From Lactifluus volemus (Eukaryota > Basidiomycota > Agaricomycetes > Russulales > Russulaceae): a DNA stretch of 38,000 nt. Location of the stretch: assembly GCA_022376515.1 (NCBI GenBank), contig WTXI01000334.1, forward strand, positions 1 to 38,000, read 5' to 3'. The notes beneath the pieces are model-generated. The model had not been told where the DNA came from and made no database searches. It saw only the letters and a list, made by a program, of their open reading frames with translations. Below, in pieces: positions 19,401 through 31,526 of the stretch (positions are counted from its first letter, which is position 1; each line of letters opens with the position of its first letter). Made by a program: the position numbers and the translations under genes.

Positions 19401-21159
19401 GGGTTCGGAGGGCGGCCACCAAAGTGCATGGCACGGACCTCAGCTAGAATTCCACGTTGGCCGACGGGAGCTGAAAGTGCCGGCCTAACATGGCTTGCTT
19501 CTGGCGGCGTGCGAAATGAGTATGAGTTATCGCCGTATCCCTGTGCGCGAGGTGGGTAATCTTTATCTGCTGGCTGGCCTGCGCTCTTGGAGGGTTACGT
19601 GAGCGGTGTATCATAACTCGTGAAACCGAAGGTATGCACCTGCATGACATCTTGACTAATAGGCCAAAATCGTAGGGTCTTGTCTTTTGACCAGGTAATG
19701 AGTTGGAAGTCACTCCAATCTACGGCTTGTTAAGGGGTGATTGCAAACTAATGTATGATGTACTCACCACGACCACCTCTCCTCCACACAAATTCTTTCA
19801 CAACATCGGCATGGCCTTCAAATGATTCTACTGGGACAGAGGAATAGGGCATTTCCATGCTATGCGCCCACATCTCTAGGGTATCGCTACCGCGCTGCGG
19901 TAAACTGAGTAAACCGTTACCAAAAGGAAGGTCTCGAGCTCGCCAGACTGGATAGGAGGTGTGAATAGTACTGTACGGCTCATATACTGAACCTTGAGGC
20001 AATATTATAGCATTTTCTGAGCGACGAAACCCTTCTGATTCCACAGGGGATGAATCAACATCCCATAGTTTGATGGTTTTGTCCAATGAGCAGGTTACCA
20101 GTTCTCGAGAACTATTGTGGGCCCAATCGATACCATATATTTTTGCCGAATGTGCCTTGATGTTCTTCACCGGAATAGAACCTTTCTGTGAAACATGAAA
20201 AATTACATATAGAAAAAGAAAGCGGAGGTGCCTACCCGTCTATCCCAAATAAGCACCTCACTCAAGTGAGACGAAGCGAGGACGTTGCCATCCTGTCGAT
20301 TCCACTTGACCTGGGTGCCGCCAGCTGGTTCCTTGCATTAGATGACCCATAATCAAAGATGATCAAGACGGAGTACACATACAATTAAAGGCACAAAGAC
20401 CTTACGAACAATGAGGATTAGCTTGAGTGGGACATTAGGAGAAATGATCTAACCCATGATTGGTTTCTGGCATGTCCGCAGGTCCCAAGCCCACAGCCAC
20501 GAGTCGATGCCAGTACTGACGACAATGTCCGGATCCTGGGTATGCCAGTTGATGTCCGTTATAGCACGGTAGTGCGAACGAAGGGCGTGTTGTATCGCCG
20601 ACTTGCCGTTACGGCAAAGGTTCCAGATGAGTCTTTGCGGATGCGACGTAAGATAACTTGAGACCGGAACGGATGCTCAAGGGCTCACAGTTTCTCGCTT
20701 GAAGTAGAAATGATGTATTCTGCACGGGCGGGATGTGGATTCCATTGGACATCAGCAACATCCCACGTCCCCCCTTGTGGGAGGAAGCGGGGAACCTCGG
20801 ACGGTGCTTTTAGATCTATTATAAAAAGACCATTACGCCTTCATACGGGTCAGTCAGATGAGAGACGAGAGAATAAGGGGGCGTACGCGGCAAGGACCAA
20901 GTCACGGTATGAGGGACTGATGCTCATCTACCTTCTGGTCAGAGAACGAACGGACAGGACGCATAGAGCGTACATTTCCAACTGCGTCGCCCACAAGATC
21001 CTTCATATCAATAATCAAGCTCTTTTTAATACCATCTTCGTGAGAGGATGGCACTTCAATTGCGTCTGAAGTAGCGGGGTGTGCTCCAAGAGGAAATGGG
21101 GGGTTATAGTTGGAAAGCTGGTCTGTGAGAACACCAGATGCTGATGTGACTTGATTCAT
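16402..21159 (-). CDS. WDR59: WDR59 / Mtc5 homolog, GATOR2 (SEACAT) subunit
   Basis: GATOR2/SEACAT works at the vacuole or lysosome and relieves inhibition of TORC1 by GATOR1. I join 17 exons: 21159-20974, 20927-20887, 20838-20689, 20632-20454, 20400-20383, 20324-20236, 20185-19768, 19719-19640, 19585-19029, 18974-18917, 18869-18437, 18385-17800, 17744-17653, 17607-17052, 17015-16810, 16728-16606 and 16556-16402. They give about 1308 aa. The N-terminal beta-propeller shows RNGLFIIDLKAP, GTWDVADVQWNPHPA, GTQVKWNRQDGNVLASSHL, AHSAKIYGIDW and DDVV-like ADVVKEFVWRRG. An RWD domain follows (VRVSFTFPKTYPHG, NRAFMLRRLRMLRE). The C-terminal zinc domain has CTRCGKPTD, CLACGIRLGMPRCSICRLP and CHHVSHLSCW..CTTGCSCRC. 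Exon 5 is an 18-nt microexon. The 36-bp intron at 17016-17051 and the 19586 acceptor are uncertain. Confidence 0.9.
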
Positions 21160-21255
21160 CGTCCAAGACTGTACGACATTGAATGATATGTGCGCATTGA
21201 ACGTGAGTGAACTGGACGTGTTAAGTATCTGCTCTTACACGTGACGCTGCACGAC
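21160..21255. promoter_or_regulatory. Short divergent intergenic region (WDR59 / PUF6)
   Basis: Only 96 bp lie between the two start codons. A shared promoter is an inference from the spacing. I see no clear TATA box. Confidence 0.45.
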
Positions 21256-23549
21256 ATGGCCCCTTCGAAGCGTTCCACATCTACGGCATCCAAGACACCC
21301 CCTACCAAAAAATTACGCATCGGTCGTTCAACCAGCAGCAAAGCCTCGTCTGTTCTCGATCATACAAGTATTTCTGGAGATTCTGACAACTCCGCATCCG
21401 AAGAACAAGTCTTGGTCGAGGACGAGGACGAGGATGTCGATGAGGAACAACCTCTTGGTCCTCTTGGCGGTCCGATTCCTTCTATTTTCACTTATGCTCT
21501 TACTTATTATTCTGTTGCTTACTAGTGACAAAAAATGCTCATGCGGCCCAGCGCGTACTTACCCATCAACGTCGCGCTGCAAAACCGCATTCCGCTCTTT
21601 TGGCTGATGCGAAACGTGCTTGGACTCTTGCTCAGCAAAATACAATTTCCAAACAGGAGCGCGCTACTCATATCACTTCCCTCATGGGAATTGTCCGAGG
21701 GATGATTCGGGATATCGTTTTCAAGCACGACGCAAGCCGTATTGTTCAGACAATTGTAAAGTGGGGGAGCCAGGCGCAGCGAAATGAAGTTGCCACAGAG
21801 CTTCAGGGGCGTTTCAAGGAACTCGCGCAGAACAAATACTCAAAGGTGGAGTGCTGATGATGTCCAGTCTGGGGAGATGCTAAAGGTGTTCCAGTTTCTC
21901 GTGGTTAAGCTCGCGCGCCATTGTCCTTCCCATCGTCTTCCCATTATTATGGAATTCCGCTCGCATGTCATTCGTCTGCTTTTGCATAGAGAGGCGTCGC
22001 AGATCATTGCAGATATATACGAACTGTACAGCAACGCAACGCAACGGGCAATCTTGCTCCGGGATTTTTATGGGCGTGAGGCTGCGTTGCTTCCCCTACC
22101 CCAGAAGGATGAAGACGCTACCAAGGATGTACGCGGGGGCCTCCCTATAGTACTGCAAGGAGCGAACGCGGAACAACGCAGGCGCATCCTTGCTTCGCTT
22201 AAAGAGAACCTTGACTTGATGTTGGTGTCCACCTTCTCTCGTTTCCGTTGTCCATTACCTCGAGATGCAGGTTCAACAATTCCGATAAAGGCCCTCTCCG
22301 ACACGCAATTGTCCATAGGGCGCTCTGGGAGTATTTGTCTGAAATAGTTCGGACCACTGACGACGGAGAACGCGAGAAGACGTATCGTGAAATATTTGAT
22401 AGGTAATCGTCCATACCCATTTATATCCCACCGCTGTTCACTGGTACGAAAGCTGCAAAGACTTGCTACCCGAGATGGTACACACCAAAGACGGAAGCAG
22501 GGTCGTACGCGAGTTCTTGGCTCGAGGCACTGCTAAGGTGTGTGGTATTAATTCCTCGTCCATGCTATCATCTGATGGTCACACAAAGGATCGCAAGGAT
22601 ATCATCAAAGTTCTCAAACCCTACGTCGTCACAATGGCCAAGGATGAAGACGCTCAATTTGTTCTGTTTACTGCCTTCGATGTCGTTGAGTATGTCGAGT
22701 CGCTCTCATAGCGTCCCGTAGCTCATTTTCTTCAGCGATACGAAGCTGATTGCAAAATCCATTCTACCATCCATTACGCAAAATGCGAAATCGCTGCAAG
22801 CGAGCGCTATAGGGCGACGGGCTCTATTATATCTTCTAGTGCCACGGGATCCACGTTACTATACTCCAGCAATGATCGCCAGGATCTCTGAAACTGACAG
22901 CCTTCGTACACATACAAGCAAAAAGTCATCCGATGTCCGTGCTGCTGAGATTTGTGCTGCGGCAAGTTCCGACCTCCTCTCTTGGGTCGTGTGTGATGGC
23001 GATGAAGTTAGTCGTGAAACGGGCGGGTCCTTACTCATAACTGAGATTATGCTTGAGGCGCATGGTGGTAAGCCCCTCCCCTTGTGCCTTTATCAATTAG
23101 GTCACTTAGTTTAGCGTTCAGACAAGGAGGCTGCAATCGAAGCACTGTTAGTTCCGCTTAGGACATCATATCCTCCGGAGGGCTCTCCTCATCCTATCGA
23201 CTTACCGCACACTTCACGGCTATACAAGGTTCTTCTTCAAGGTGGCCATTTTTCACACGTTACAAACGCAATCGTATCGCGACCGAATTTCAATCCATCG
23301 GCCTTTGCTAGTGCATTCCTCCGTCACATCAAGTCAGCGGACATTGCAGGCATGGCATGTGGCGGGGGTTGTTTTGTCATCGCTGCGCTCTTGGAGCGTG
23401 TGGCTGCGGACGGGACACCAGGAGAATGTAGCAAGCTGAATGAATGCCTTTGCGGGCTCAAAGAAGATAGAGGCAAAGAAATAAAAGGATGGGCTGCACT
23501 GTCAGAAGGGATTAGGTTATTGAGGTCGAAGGCGACGAGTGTTACCTAG
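21256..23549 (+). CDS. PUF6: PUF6 / PUM3-type Pumilio-repeat nucleolar protein
   Basis: Puf6/PUM3 proteins are curved RNA and DNA binders of the nucleolus that act in 60S ribosome assembly and, in yeast, in ASH1 mRNA repression. Eight exons: 21256-21469, 21526-21845, 21895-22220, 22271-22402, 22453-22537, 22589-22689, 22736-23067 and 23122-23549, giving 645 aa, normal for the family. The N-terminus is basic and Ser/Thr-rich, then strongly acidic (DEDEDVDEE), as in Puf6. Repeat signatures include IVFKHDASRIVQTIVKWG, NKYSKFLVVKLARHC, HREASQIIADIYELYSNATQ, KDGSRVVREFLARGTAK and DEDAQFVLFTAFDVVDDTKL. The conserved C-terminal part includes GRRALLYLLVPRDPRYYTP. The first donor is weak (GTCCGA), and intron 3 uses GTTGGT. 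The start is the first ATG followed by the basic tail. Confidence 0.92.
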
Positions 23550-24300
23550 ATTGAGCCATTCGCTCATAGCGCTCATTCCTGGGGCGCTTATTGTATTGAA
23601 TTCAAGTCATTTGATGCAGCCATTTCGTGTACAATGCTCCTTCTATCTGGACACAACTAGTCGGACATTTTACCTGCAGCAGAGTCGCCCAGAGACTAAC
23701 GCGCGATTCGTCACACATCTGTGGAGTCATCGTGCATAGTCTCCGCCGTTCCTCCCTGCTGCCTCTTTGAAAGCTTTAGAATTGAGCTGCTGTCTTGCTA
23801 CAGCTACGATACGGTCATCTCGTCGCGCGTAAAAGGCGAACTTCGGCATCACGGCCGACAGCCCCACCACCCCAGATGGACTCGCTCAACCAGTTGAGCG
23901 GCATCTTCATCTTGGCAGGGAAGAGGTGGTGATGGTCCATGCTCTTGCCATCATCCCCGACCGATGTTGATCCACTGTGGTTGCCACGCGGCAATTACGA
24001 GTTTGACCCGCTCAGCCCGCCAATGACAAACTTGGCAACCTAGTACGGTGTCATCTCGCGTTCTACTCCTGGTTCATCCCGGTTCGCCCCCCCTCCCGTC
24101 AGCTCCTTTATGCCTGTGACGACCACTCGTCTTCCCTCCTTGATCGAGTCCCGGCAGACCTCGTCACACTTTCACCAATGCGGTATTGTCCCTTTTTTTT
24201 TTCACCGATCTCGGGGAATCTAGGGTGGGGATTGACGCAGGCCGTGAGAGGTGTTCATAAATGCTCCTACAAATAGTTTTGTAGCGGTTGAGCTGTATGC
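23550..24300. other. Stretch without a clear gene
   Basis: No intact gene is visible. On the minus strand near 23850-24050 one frame reads LPRGN, then DDGKSMDHHHLFPAKMKM and LNWLSE, which looks protein-like, but I cannot name it and no start, stop or splice structure frames it. It may be another relic. Confidence 0.3.
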
Positions 24301-24309
24301 TGTGCCGCA

Positions 24310-24956
24310 AGACTGTCCCCGGAAAGGCTCTTGGTACGATGGTTGCAGCGAGTTCCAGGGAGGCGGAGAGAAAACTGACATGTTCGTATCGAGTTCTTTG
24401 ACTAATACTACTCGCTGGCAGAATCTACGTTGTGCGTATCAGGTAAGCGCTCACTCGAGCTGGTAAAGATTCGTCTATTGTCTTCTCTAAAACACTGAGC
24501 GGACATTTGATCTCTAAACAGATGTCGAAGAAGTCAAATTTTTTACGCGATATTGTTTGGTAATTTTTTTTTTCTGCCTTTTTCAGCTCGTCCGACAGCT
24601 CGTCGACCACGATTCCAGGGGTCACCATTGCTGCATTTGTCTACCTTGCTTCCTGACCGCAGGCGGGGAGATTGAACAGCCGTTCGGTAAAGGCTTTCTA
24701 CGCACCATGGTATTGTGGGGCAGCACTTGCCTCCTTGCCCTTGTCTGGATAGGATCTAAGGAGGTATGTGAATTAGTGTATGATATTGTCAATCAAGCAA
24801 GCAGATCGGGACCTGGACTTTATCTACGAGAATTTCATACGCGTTGATATCATCCAGCTCGAAGAGATGCCTAGAGAGACCATTGTTCTGGGTCCGCATG
24901 GGGCCACACGTCATGACGTGCAGGCTCGAGTGACTGCGGATCTACTCAGGATGTAG
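24310..24956 (+). pseudogene. Broken bestrophin-like (fungal UPF0187) anion-channel fragment
   Basis: Fungal bestrophin-like proteins are predicted membrane anion channels. Recognisable is TTIPGVTIAAFVYLA, then, after a loss of one base near 24645, the hallmark AGGEIEQPFG. After intron-like sequence comes DRDLDFIYENFIRVDI, with a TAG stop at 24954-24956. In the family these pieces are nearly contiguous: a last membrane helix, then EEIE.PFG, then NDLDLD. Upstream, 24320-24450 may hold a further remnant. The frame break within a conserved helix and the lack of the main membrane domain mark this as a pseudogene. Intron borders between 24687 and 24803 are unclear. Confidence 0.5.
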
Positions 24957-25384
24957 GGATTGTGACATCTTACTTGTTTCTCTATGTATCCATGACCGTA
25001 CGGATTTCTCTTGTGTTTCTCTATATGAGGAGCGACATATATATATAATGGGATTCAGTAAAGACCAACGGCTTCCAGCTCTGGCAGCCGCTGCACGCTT
25101 TAAACTTATGGGGATGTTGTTGTGAAAATCAACTTGGCAGGGTGAATCTGAAATTGTAATCCGCATGACCTTGGGGGTAGGCCCACTTCACTCTCTGCAG
25201 GTCGGATCTACTATTCTCTCGCAAAACGCGAAGGGAGGGTTAGCTGCGGATAGTTTTTATAGACTGGCGCTATAAATGTATCGTACATGTGAGTCAGGTC
25301 TAAGCGCCAGGAGTGCGGCGCCGAGTTTGTTGGTAAACAAGTAGCGAGCCGATTATAGTCCGCCCGTGACCTATTCGTTCCATC
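24957..25384. other. Intergenic region before the PPCS gene
   Basis: No gene recognised. It contains a short TATATATATA stretch near 25038 on both strands. The promoter of the downstream gene should lie here. Confidence 0.4.
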
Positions 25385-26692
25385 ATGACCACACCGGATC
25401 CCCAGAAGTCCGTATTCTCTGCTAATACGTACTTCGGGACGCAATTACCCCCACCGACCCTCGAAGATGACATAGCTGGTGTCAGGTCATTTGTACATCG
25501 ACAACGGGATTTGGCGAGAAAAGTCGTGCTCGTGACCGTAAGCCTCATCCGAGTCGTCCTTTGTTCCGTCCTCTCAAAGTCCATATCAAGAGCGGCGGGA
25601 CAACTGTCCCTTTGGAGCTCAACGTGTGAGTTTGCCAGTGGTTCTGTGCGTGCTTACTACGTCTGGTGCTCATCCCCGTATGACTGCCAGGGTGCGCTTT
25701 CTCGACAACTTCAGTGCCGGTGGGTATCACTCTTGGGGTGACACAACGGTTTCAGGCGGTCTAACTGATCATGAGTCTGACCAGGTACTCGGGGTGCAAC
25801 GTCTGCCGAGTACTTTCTAAAGGCCGGTTACGCTGTCATCTTTATGCACAGACAGTTTAGCCTTCAGCCGTTCAGTCGCCACTACTCTCATTCTACGAAC
25901 CCGTTTCTCGACTTTCTTGAGATTGAACCCAGCCCAGACAAGTCATCTGCTCCTCCCAACATTACAGTGACGCCGTCGAAACGCGATGATCTGCTCGAAG
26001 TGTTAACGACCTACAAATCCGTTCATCAAGCTGGTTTGCTTCACACACTGACATTCGTCACTGTAAATGAATATCTCTGGTTACTGCGTGCCATCAGCCA
26101 AGAGCTGTCCGTACTTGGTCGAAACGCTTTGTATTACCTCGCCGCCGCAGTCAGTGACTTTTTCTTGCCGAGGGAGAAGATGGTAAGTGCCCATTTACCA
26201 ACGCCGACGGACTGTTGAGACGATTTTTTTCAGTCGGAACATAAGATCCAATCCGGGAAAGGCAGCTTGTTAATCGAGATGGATCAGGTACCCAAGATAC
26301 TGAAGCCACTGGTAGATGAATGGACCCCCGACGGTTTCATAGTTTCATTCAAGGTTCGGCATGTCAATACATCTGCGTATCATTATTGACGGGATGCGCG
26401 TTTCTATTAGCTCGAAACAGATCCTACCCTACTCGTGCCGAAAGCGCGAGCGGCGCTTGAGCGCTTTGGACATCATCTCGTTATCGGAAACGACCTTCAT
26501 CGACGTAAATATGAGGTAGTATTTGTTTCGCGCGGTCATCCGGACTCTGCAACGAGCGACGTGACCACTACCTGGCTGCGTATCTCTCCCGATGCAGTCA
26601 ACACGCGAGGGCACGCAAAGGAGATAGAAGAGGACATAGTTGAGGAACTGACCAAGAGGCACCAAGGTTGGATCAATGCGTCACCACCATAG
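25385..26692 (+). CDS. CAB2: Phosphopantothenate-cysteine ligase (CoA synthesis)
   Basis: This enzyme joins cysteine to 4'-phosphopantothenate in the second step of coenzyme A synthesis. Six exons: 25385-25537, 25591-25625, 25691-25719, 25785-26182, 26234-26353 and 26411-26692, giving 338 aa, normal for the eukaryotic monofunctional enzyme. All junctions are GT-AG and in phase. Motifs are VLVTSGGTTVPLE (nucleotide site), VRFLDNFSAGTRGATSAE, YAVIFMHRQFSLQPF, YYLAAAVSDFFLP, KPLVDEW, FIVSFKLETDP and HHLVIGNDLHRRK. The exons of 35 and 29 nt exactly cover the conserved GGTTVPLE and FLDNFSAG loops. The start ATG opens MTTPDPQKSVFS and is the first in frame. EXO1 follows 255 bp downstream on the same strand. 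Confidence 0.93.
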
Positions 26693-26947
26693 CCAAGTGT
26701 ATAAAGGGTATCTTGAGGAAGTATTTACATGTATGGATCGGATCCACCTGGAGCGATGACGCTATGTGTCTCCAGCGAAGCAAAACTTTGTTTGACTTTT
26801 AAACCGTTCGCCAAAGTGAGATCGATCAAGGAAACAACACGATCACGTGACTTTTATTTGACTTGTCGCGCCGGCGCCCTGGTCTACCACAACTACACCA
26901 GCACGGTCTATGCACTCTTTCAACACAACTCTCCCTCAAAGTTTTTG

Positions 26948-29482
26948 ATGGGAATTCAAGGCCTTCTTCCTTTTCTCAAGTCGATTCACAAGCAATGCCA
27001 TTTATCTGAACTCTCAGGCCAAACACTCGCGGTCGACGGATATGGTTGGCTTCATCGCGGGACGTACACTTGCTCTACAGAACTAGCGACGGGGAAAATG
27101 ACGAGCAAGTAAGATATAATTTACTCGTTGTCTTTTCTCATCCGAGGTTGACCATTCTGGCAAGGTATGTTCATTATGCCATGCAGAGAGTCCGTCTCTT
27201 GCGTCATCATGGCATACATCCGTATATAGTCTTTGACGGAGGACACCTCCCGGCGAAGCGTGGTACGGAAGAGGAACGGAAGCGCAGACGTGCGGAGAAC
27301 TTGGCGTGTGCGAACGAGTTGGCAGCGAAGGGAAGGCATTCGCAGGCAAGGGAGTACTATTCTAAATGTGTCGATGTCACGCCGGAGATGGCGTTTCAGC
27401 TCATCAAGGTGTGTCGGCGTCAGTTGTTTCCGCTGGGCGGGGGAGGGACCTGACGCGCCCTGCAGGCGTTGCGCGCTGAGGACGTCCCGTATGTTGTGGC
27501 TCCCTACGAGGCCGATGCGCAACTCGCGTACCTCGAGCGCTTGGGAATCGTCGACGGGATCATCACGGAAGACTCTGACCTTCTCGTGTTTGGCTGCAAG
27601 AATGTATACTTCAAGTTGAATGACTTCGAGGCAACGGTGACCGCCATCTCACGGGACGACTTTGGCAAGGTGACACATTGCTCGCTGCTTGGTTGGATAG
27701 ATGCGCAATTCCGGGCGATGGCCATTCTCAGCGGATGCGATTACCTACCGAGTGTTCCTGGAGTCGGACTGAAGACGGCTTGGACCTTCCTACGCAAATA
27801 CCGGACGCCGGAAAACGTCATCCGGGCTCTGCGATTAGAGGGAAAGAAGGCCGTACCTCAGGGATATCTCGAGGCATTCATGATAACAGAGAAAGTTTTC
27901 TTGTATCAAAGGGTGTATGACCCGCTGGAAGAGAAGTTGGTAAATCTTACCCAAGTTCTGCCTGGCGAATCACTGAGCCCAGCCCACGAGGCGTTTGTCG
28001 GAGAGTAAGTGTTTGCCTAATATATCCGACTTGCTGACTTTGAATGTATCTAGGGATATGACGCCAGCTGTGGCAAAGCAAGTCGCCAGAGGTGATGCAC
28101 ACCCAAATACACACTTGCCCATAAAGGATATCAACCCATCCTTCGCCCCATGTGCCACCAAGCCACTGCCATTAAAAGTACACGATCTGAATACATCGGA
28201 ATCGAAAGGAAAAAAGACGGAGAAACACAACGGCACGAGCATCTTAAAGTTCTTCGGTATGTGAACAAGGCACACTCAGTTGGGTCACTGATGGTTGACT
28301 ATTTCCCAAAGCAAAAAATTCCACGCCGAAGGGACCAAAGACTGCCAGCTCCCAAATTATCGCGGGTGGGGCCAGTGGAAAGCGGCGACTTGTGGGGCTT
28401 ATGGACGACGACTTGGCTACCAAGCGTAAAAAAATGCTTCAAGTCGATGAGAGAGAAAATATTGCAAGCCCTCTTCTGAGTCGCTTCTTCGGCAACAATG
28501 CAATGGCTGGACCGTCTCGTATCGGACCTACGCCAAATGATGATGGAGTCTTAGATACACAAGAAGTCGTCTTGGTTACGGATTCCGGTGACATGGAGGA
28601 AGTAGAAGACTCTGACGCACTTGAAGAAGAATATGATCAAGTCGGTCAAGAGGACGGATATCTGTCACCTGCTCCATCACTTAAACGGCTTAGCACGCCT
28701 GACTTGTCTTCTCCGCCGCGACCCTTAGAACCATCTCGGGTTTTCTGCCGTGACAGCTCCACACAAGATTTCGCCGTCGACATCCTATCGAGTCCAGAGA
28801 CTCGGAAGCCAGCATTACCCCTAAGAAGTAAATCGGTTTCGAACAGGGAGAATAAAATGCCCGGTCACATTCTTGTCCCCGACACGCCCCGGAAGTCTGG
28901 TCCGGTATTCTCAGTGAATGGTTCAAACTTGGAGGTGCTTTGCGGGCCAAACCTCTTCGATGACGCGGATACGGCGGAGATCGACGATATTACGATGCCA
29001 CCGTGCTCGTTTGGGACATCCACGCAGTCTTCCTCTGGTCTCGCTACGCCTGTGAGCCAGGAGGCCTCGGGAGTGATTGAAGAGCTTGACCTTGATATCG
29101 AATTTATCGAAATACGGCAGGCCAAGCACGACGCTGTCGCGCAAGGCTGGTGGTCGAAATGGGCTCGCGAGGGTGGTAGGGACCGCTCGACGTCCAGTCG
29201 TGATCGGGTGTGTGTCCCATGTCCGTTCCTTTTCTTGAGACTCACTTTACCTATTTCCAGAAATATGCTCCTTTACGACGCCGAGAAACCACAGTTACTC
29301 CCGACGGCCTTCATGGGGCACTAAGGTTCCGGCCGAACGAGAAGGCAACCACAAATCGTGTGGCCACCCGGCCGCGTGGCTCGGCGAGGAGAAGCTTCAT
29401 CCGTTCCGAATCGGCTCATGAGATGGTACGACGCCGTAGAAGCACGGGGATGGCCGAGTCTGGCATAACTGTAGTCGGGTAG
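26948..29482 (+). CDS. EXO1: Exonuclease 1 (5'-3' exonuclease / flap nuclease)
   Basis: Exo1 resects DNA ends in recombination and removes DNA in mismatch repair. Six exons: 26948-27108, 27165-27408, 27466-28004, 28054-28256, 28312-29207 and 29261-29482, giving 754 aa, normal for Exo1. The XPG N domain begins exactly at MGIQGLLPFLKS with AVDGYGWLHRG. The metal-site region shows IHPYIVFDGGHLPAKRGTE. The XPG I domain shows APYEADAQLAYLERLGIVDG and ITEDSDLLVFGCK. The helix-two-turn-helix shows MAILSGCDYLPSVPGVGLKTA. The catalytic acidic residues expected in these motifs are present. The long C-terminal tail is polar and acidic, with SP-rich stretches typical of regulated, protein-binding Exo1 tails, and the final 74 codons are Arg-rich. 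The first ATG of the family N-terminus fixes the start. Confidence 0.95.
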
Positions 29483-30028
29483 TGCTTGGTTTGAGGTGAG
29501 AGTTAGTACAAGATTGAAAGTATGAATGCTAACTCTACGAAGGAAGGCATGTTTATATCATGTATCATAGGTTATTCATAATTATACTACCCCTCGATGA
29601 AACCAACTGGAGAGAGAACTTGAGAAATAAAAAGTAGGTGGCACCTTTTTTTTTTTTCTTTTCCTAGGAAGTTGTACCGAGAGTATGGCGCGAGATTAGG
29701 AAGGAAGTTATAAGGATAGAGATGAGTGGAGATTTCCGATTTCTGACAGCGATTCGCATCGGATGGAGTATCGGATGGAGTAGGTGACTTTAACCTGATC
29801 TAGCTTTGTTGAGATCGATCTGGTAATGGGAAGACCATTCTGACTAGGTAAACGATTTCTTGACGGTACTTTGGCCATCCGTCGCGTGCTCGATGAGCTT
29901 CCGCATCGTCTTGTTCAACCTTTTCTCGGTCATTCTTCTTTCACCTGACCACTCTTCCTCGTCCTTACTTCAACCAGCCATGTTCTCCTCTTTCAATCCC
30001 CCAACTTGTCCTCTTAACAATTCATGCA
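29483..30028. other. Intergenic region with a T tract and pyrimidine-rich leader
   Basis: Contains a tract of at least 13 T residues near 29646-29662, two tandem copies of ATCGGATGGAGT near 29757-29780, and a CT-rich stretch from about 29930 to the start of the C2H2 gene. Such CT-rich leaders are common before fungal transcription starts. No gene is recognised. Confidence 0.4.
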
Positions 30029-31526
30029 ATGCATAACCCTCCTTACACACTTCAATTACCACCTCACCCTCACCCACATCCCATATCGAATTGTCACTCC
30101 ATTCAACCTTTCCTTCACCATCCCCCTCGTTCCCCTTCTTATCCTTTCCAGTCAACCTCCCTAAATCTCGTCACACCATCCCATCATTTTTTCAATGATA
30201 ATATCCTCGGCACTCGCCCTCTCTCCTCTTCCGGACAGTCACTACCCAACGAGCTTGGTTTACAGCATTATCTTTCAAAGAGCCACCGTTCTCCGCGAAC
30301 CCCCGACCAGAGTCCGATAAACACTTGGCCCCTTCCAATTCTCTCGGCCGTCGCGCCCTCTCCAGGTCTGGTCATCAACCGTCCGTGGCCCAAGACAACT
30401 GGCTCCAACCCCGAACCGTTTCACCCAGGCGTTAACACCCAGCCTTATCACAATTATTTATTAGAACCCACGGATAATAACACCAATTTCTCTTCGGAGA
30501 GCGAGGCGTTTCCCCCTGCCGCTTTGCCTACACAGGCTACTTCCATATTGGGGCCAGATATTCCCCGTCCTCGATATCAACCTCGAGATTCAGTAGCGTG
30601 TTTTTCTGGTTCAGAATCAGACTCTGGACAGGAACTAGAGGATGAACGAAACATAGCTCATGACGCCCGTCGGGATCAATGGACGTCTGCCTCTACGGCA
30701 TCTCCCCGTGCTAGGTCGCCTGTCATGACTTTATCTCGTCGATTCGCTTCCTTTCTAGCTACTGAGGTGCCTACTTGGCTCTATCTATCCGCTCGCTCGG
30801 CTTACCCTCCCATCATAGGAAACAAAATTAGGTTCAAATCTTCCCCCGAAAGACATAGACTACGCTACTCGACCTTCCCGCCGTACCCGGTCGTCTTCTA
30901 GAAAACCCAAAATGCACCAATGTCAGACTTGTAAAAAGTGGTTCCCGCGGCCCAGCGGCCTCGCCACTCACATGAATGTCCATTCAGGTGCTAAGCGTGA
31001 GTCTAGTACACCCTGCCTCGCATCTTGCCGAGGCATGCGCCAACCTCTTATCTCTTGTAGCATTCACATGTCCAGTGCAGAGCTGCAACAAGAAATTCGC
31101 CGTCCGGTCGAATGCCAAACGTCACCTCCGCACGCATGGCATCATGCCTACCCCCGATATGAGTTTTATATCCAGTCCGACCGAGGACAACGACATTGCC
31201 GTCGTTCGGGATCCAGCGTGTTGGATACCTCGCAGTCTCAAGGAAAGGAATCTGAAACTTGAGGATCCCGAGACCTGTCCGTTATTGATTTCTGAACTGC
31301 CACTTGTACGTCCATCAACATACACGTGGGATGGCGATGTGGTGTACGAGGAAAGGGACTCGTTTGCCGAGGCGCCAATTGCACCGTATCATCCTGTCTA
31401 TGTATGTTTTATCGTTCTTCCCTCGAACCTTGTTGAGACTGATACCTAACACCTCTTTCGTAGTGGAAATGCCTACCTGGGCCGGCCCCGACGGCTGTGG
31501 CCGCGTGTATCAGATCACCTTCTTAA
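30029..31526 (+). CDS. C2H2 zinc-finger protein, probable transcription factor
   Basis: Four exons: 30029-30766, 30819-30996, 31061-31401 and 31464-31526, giving 439 aa. About 280 N-terminal residues are Pro/Ser/His-rich and of low complexity, followed by an acidic Ser-rich patch (GSESDSGQELEDE). A basic patch (RPSRRTRSSSRKPK) then leads into two tandem fingers. Finger 1 is CQTCKKWFPRPSGLATHMNVH. Finger 2, split from the first by an intron inside the linker (SGAK|PFTC), is C-x4-C with HLRTH. Two C2H2 fingers at the C-terminal half with a disordered N-terminus are usual for fungal transcription factors. Target genes cannot be told from the sequence. The final 21-residue exon is hydrophobic-to-neutral and is the least certain part. 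Confidence 0.8.
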
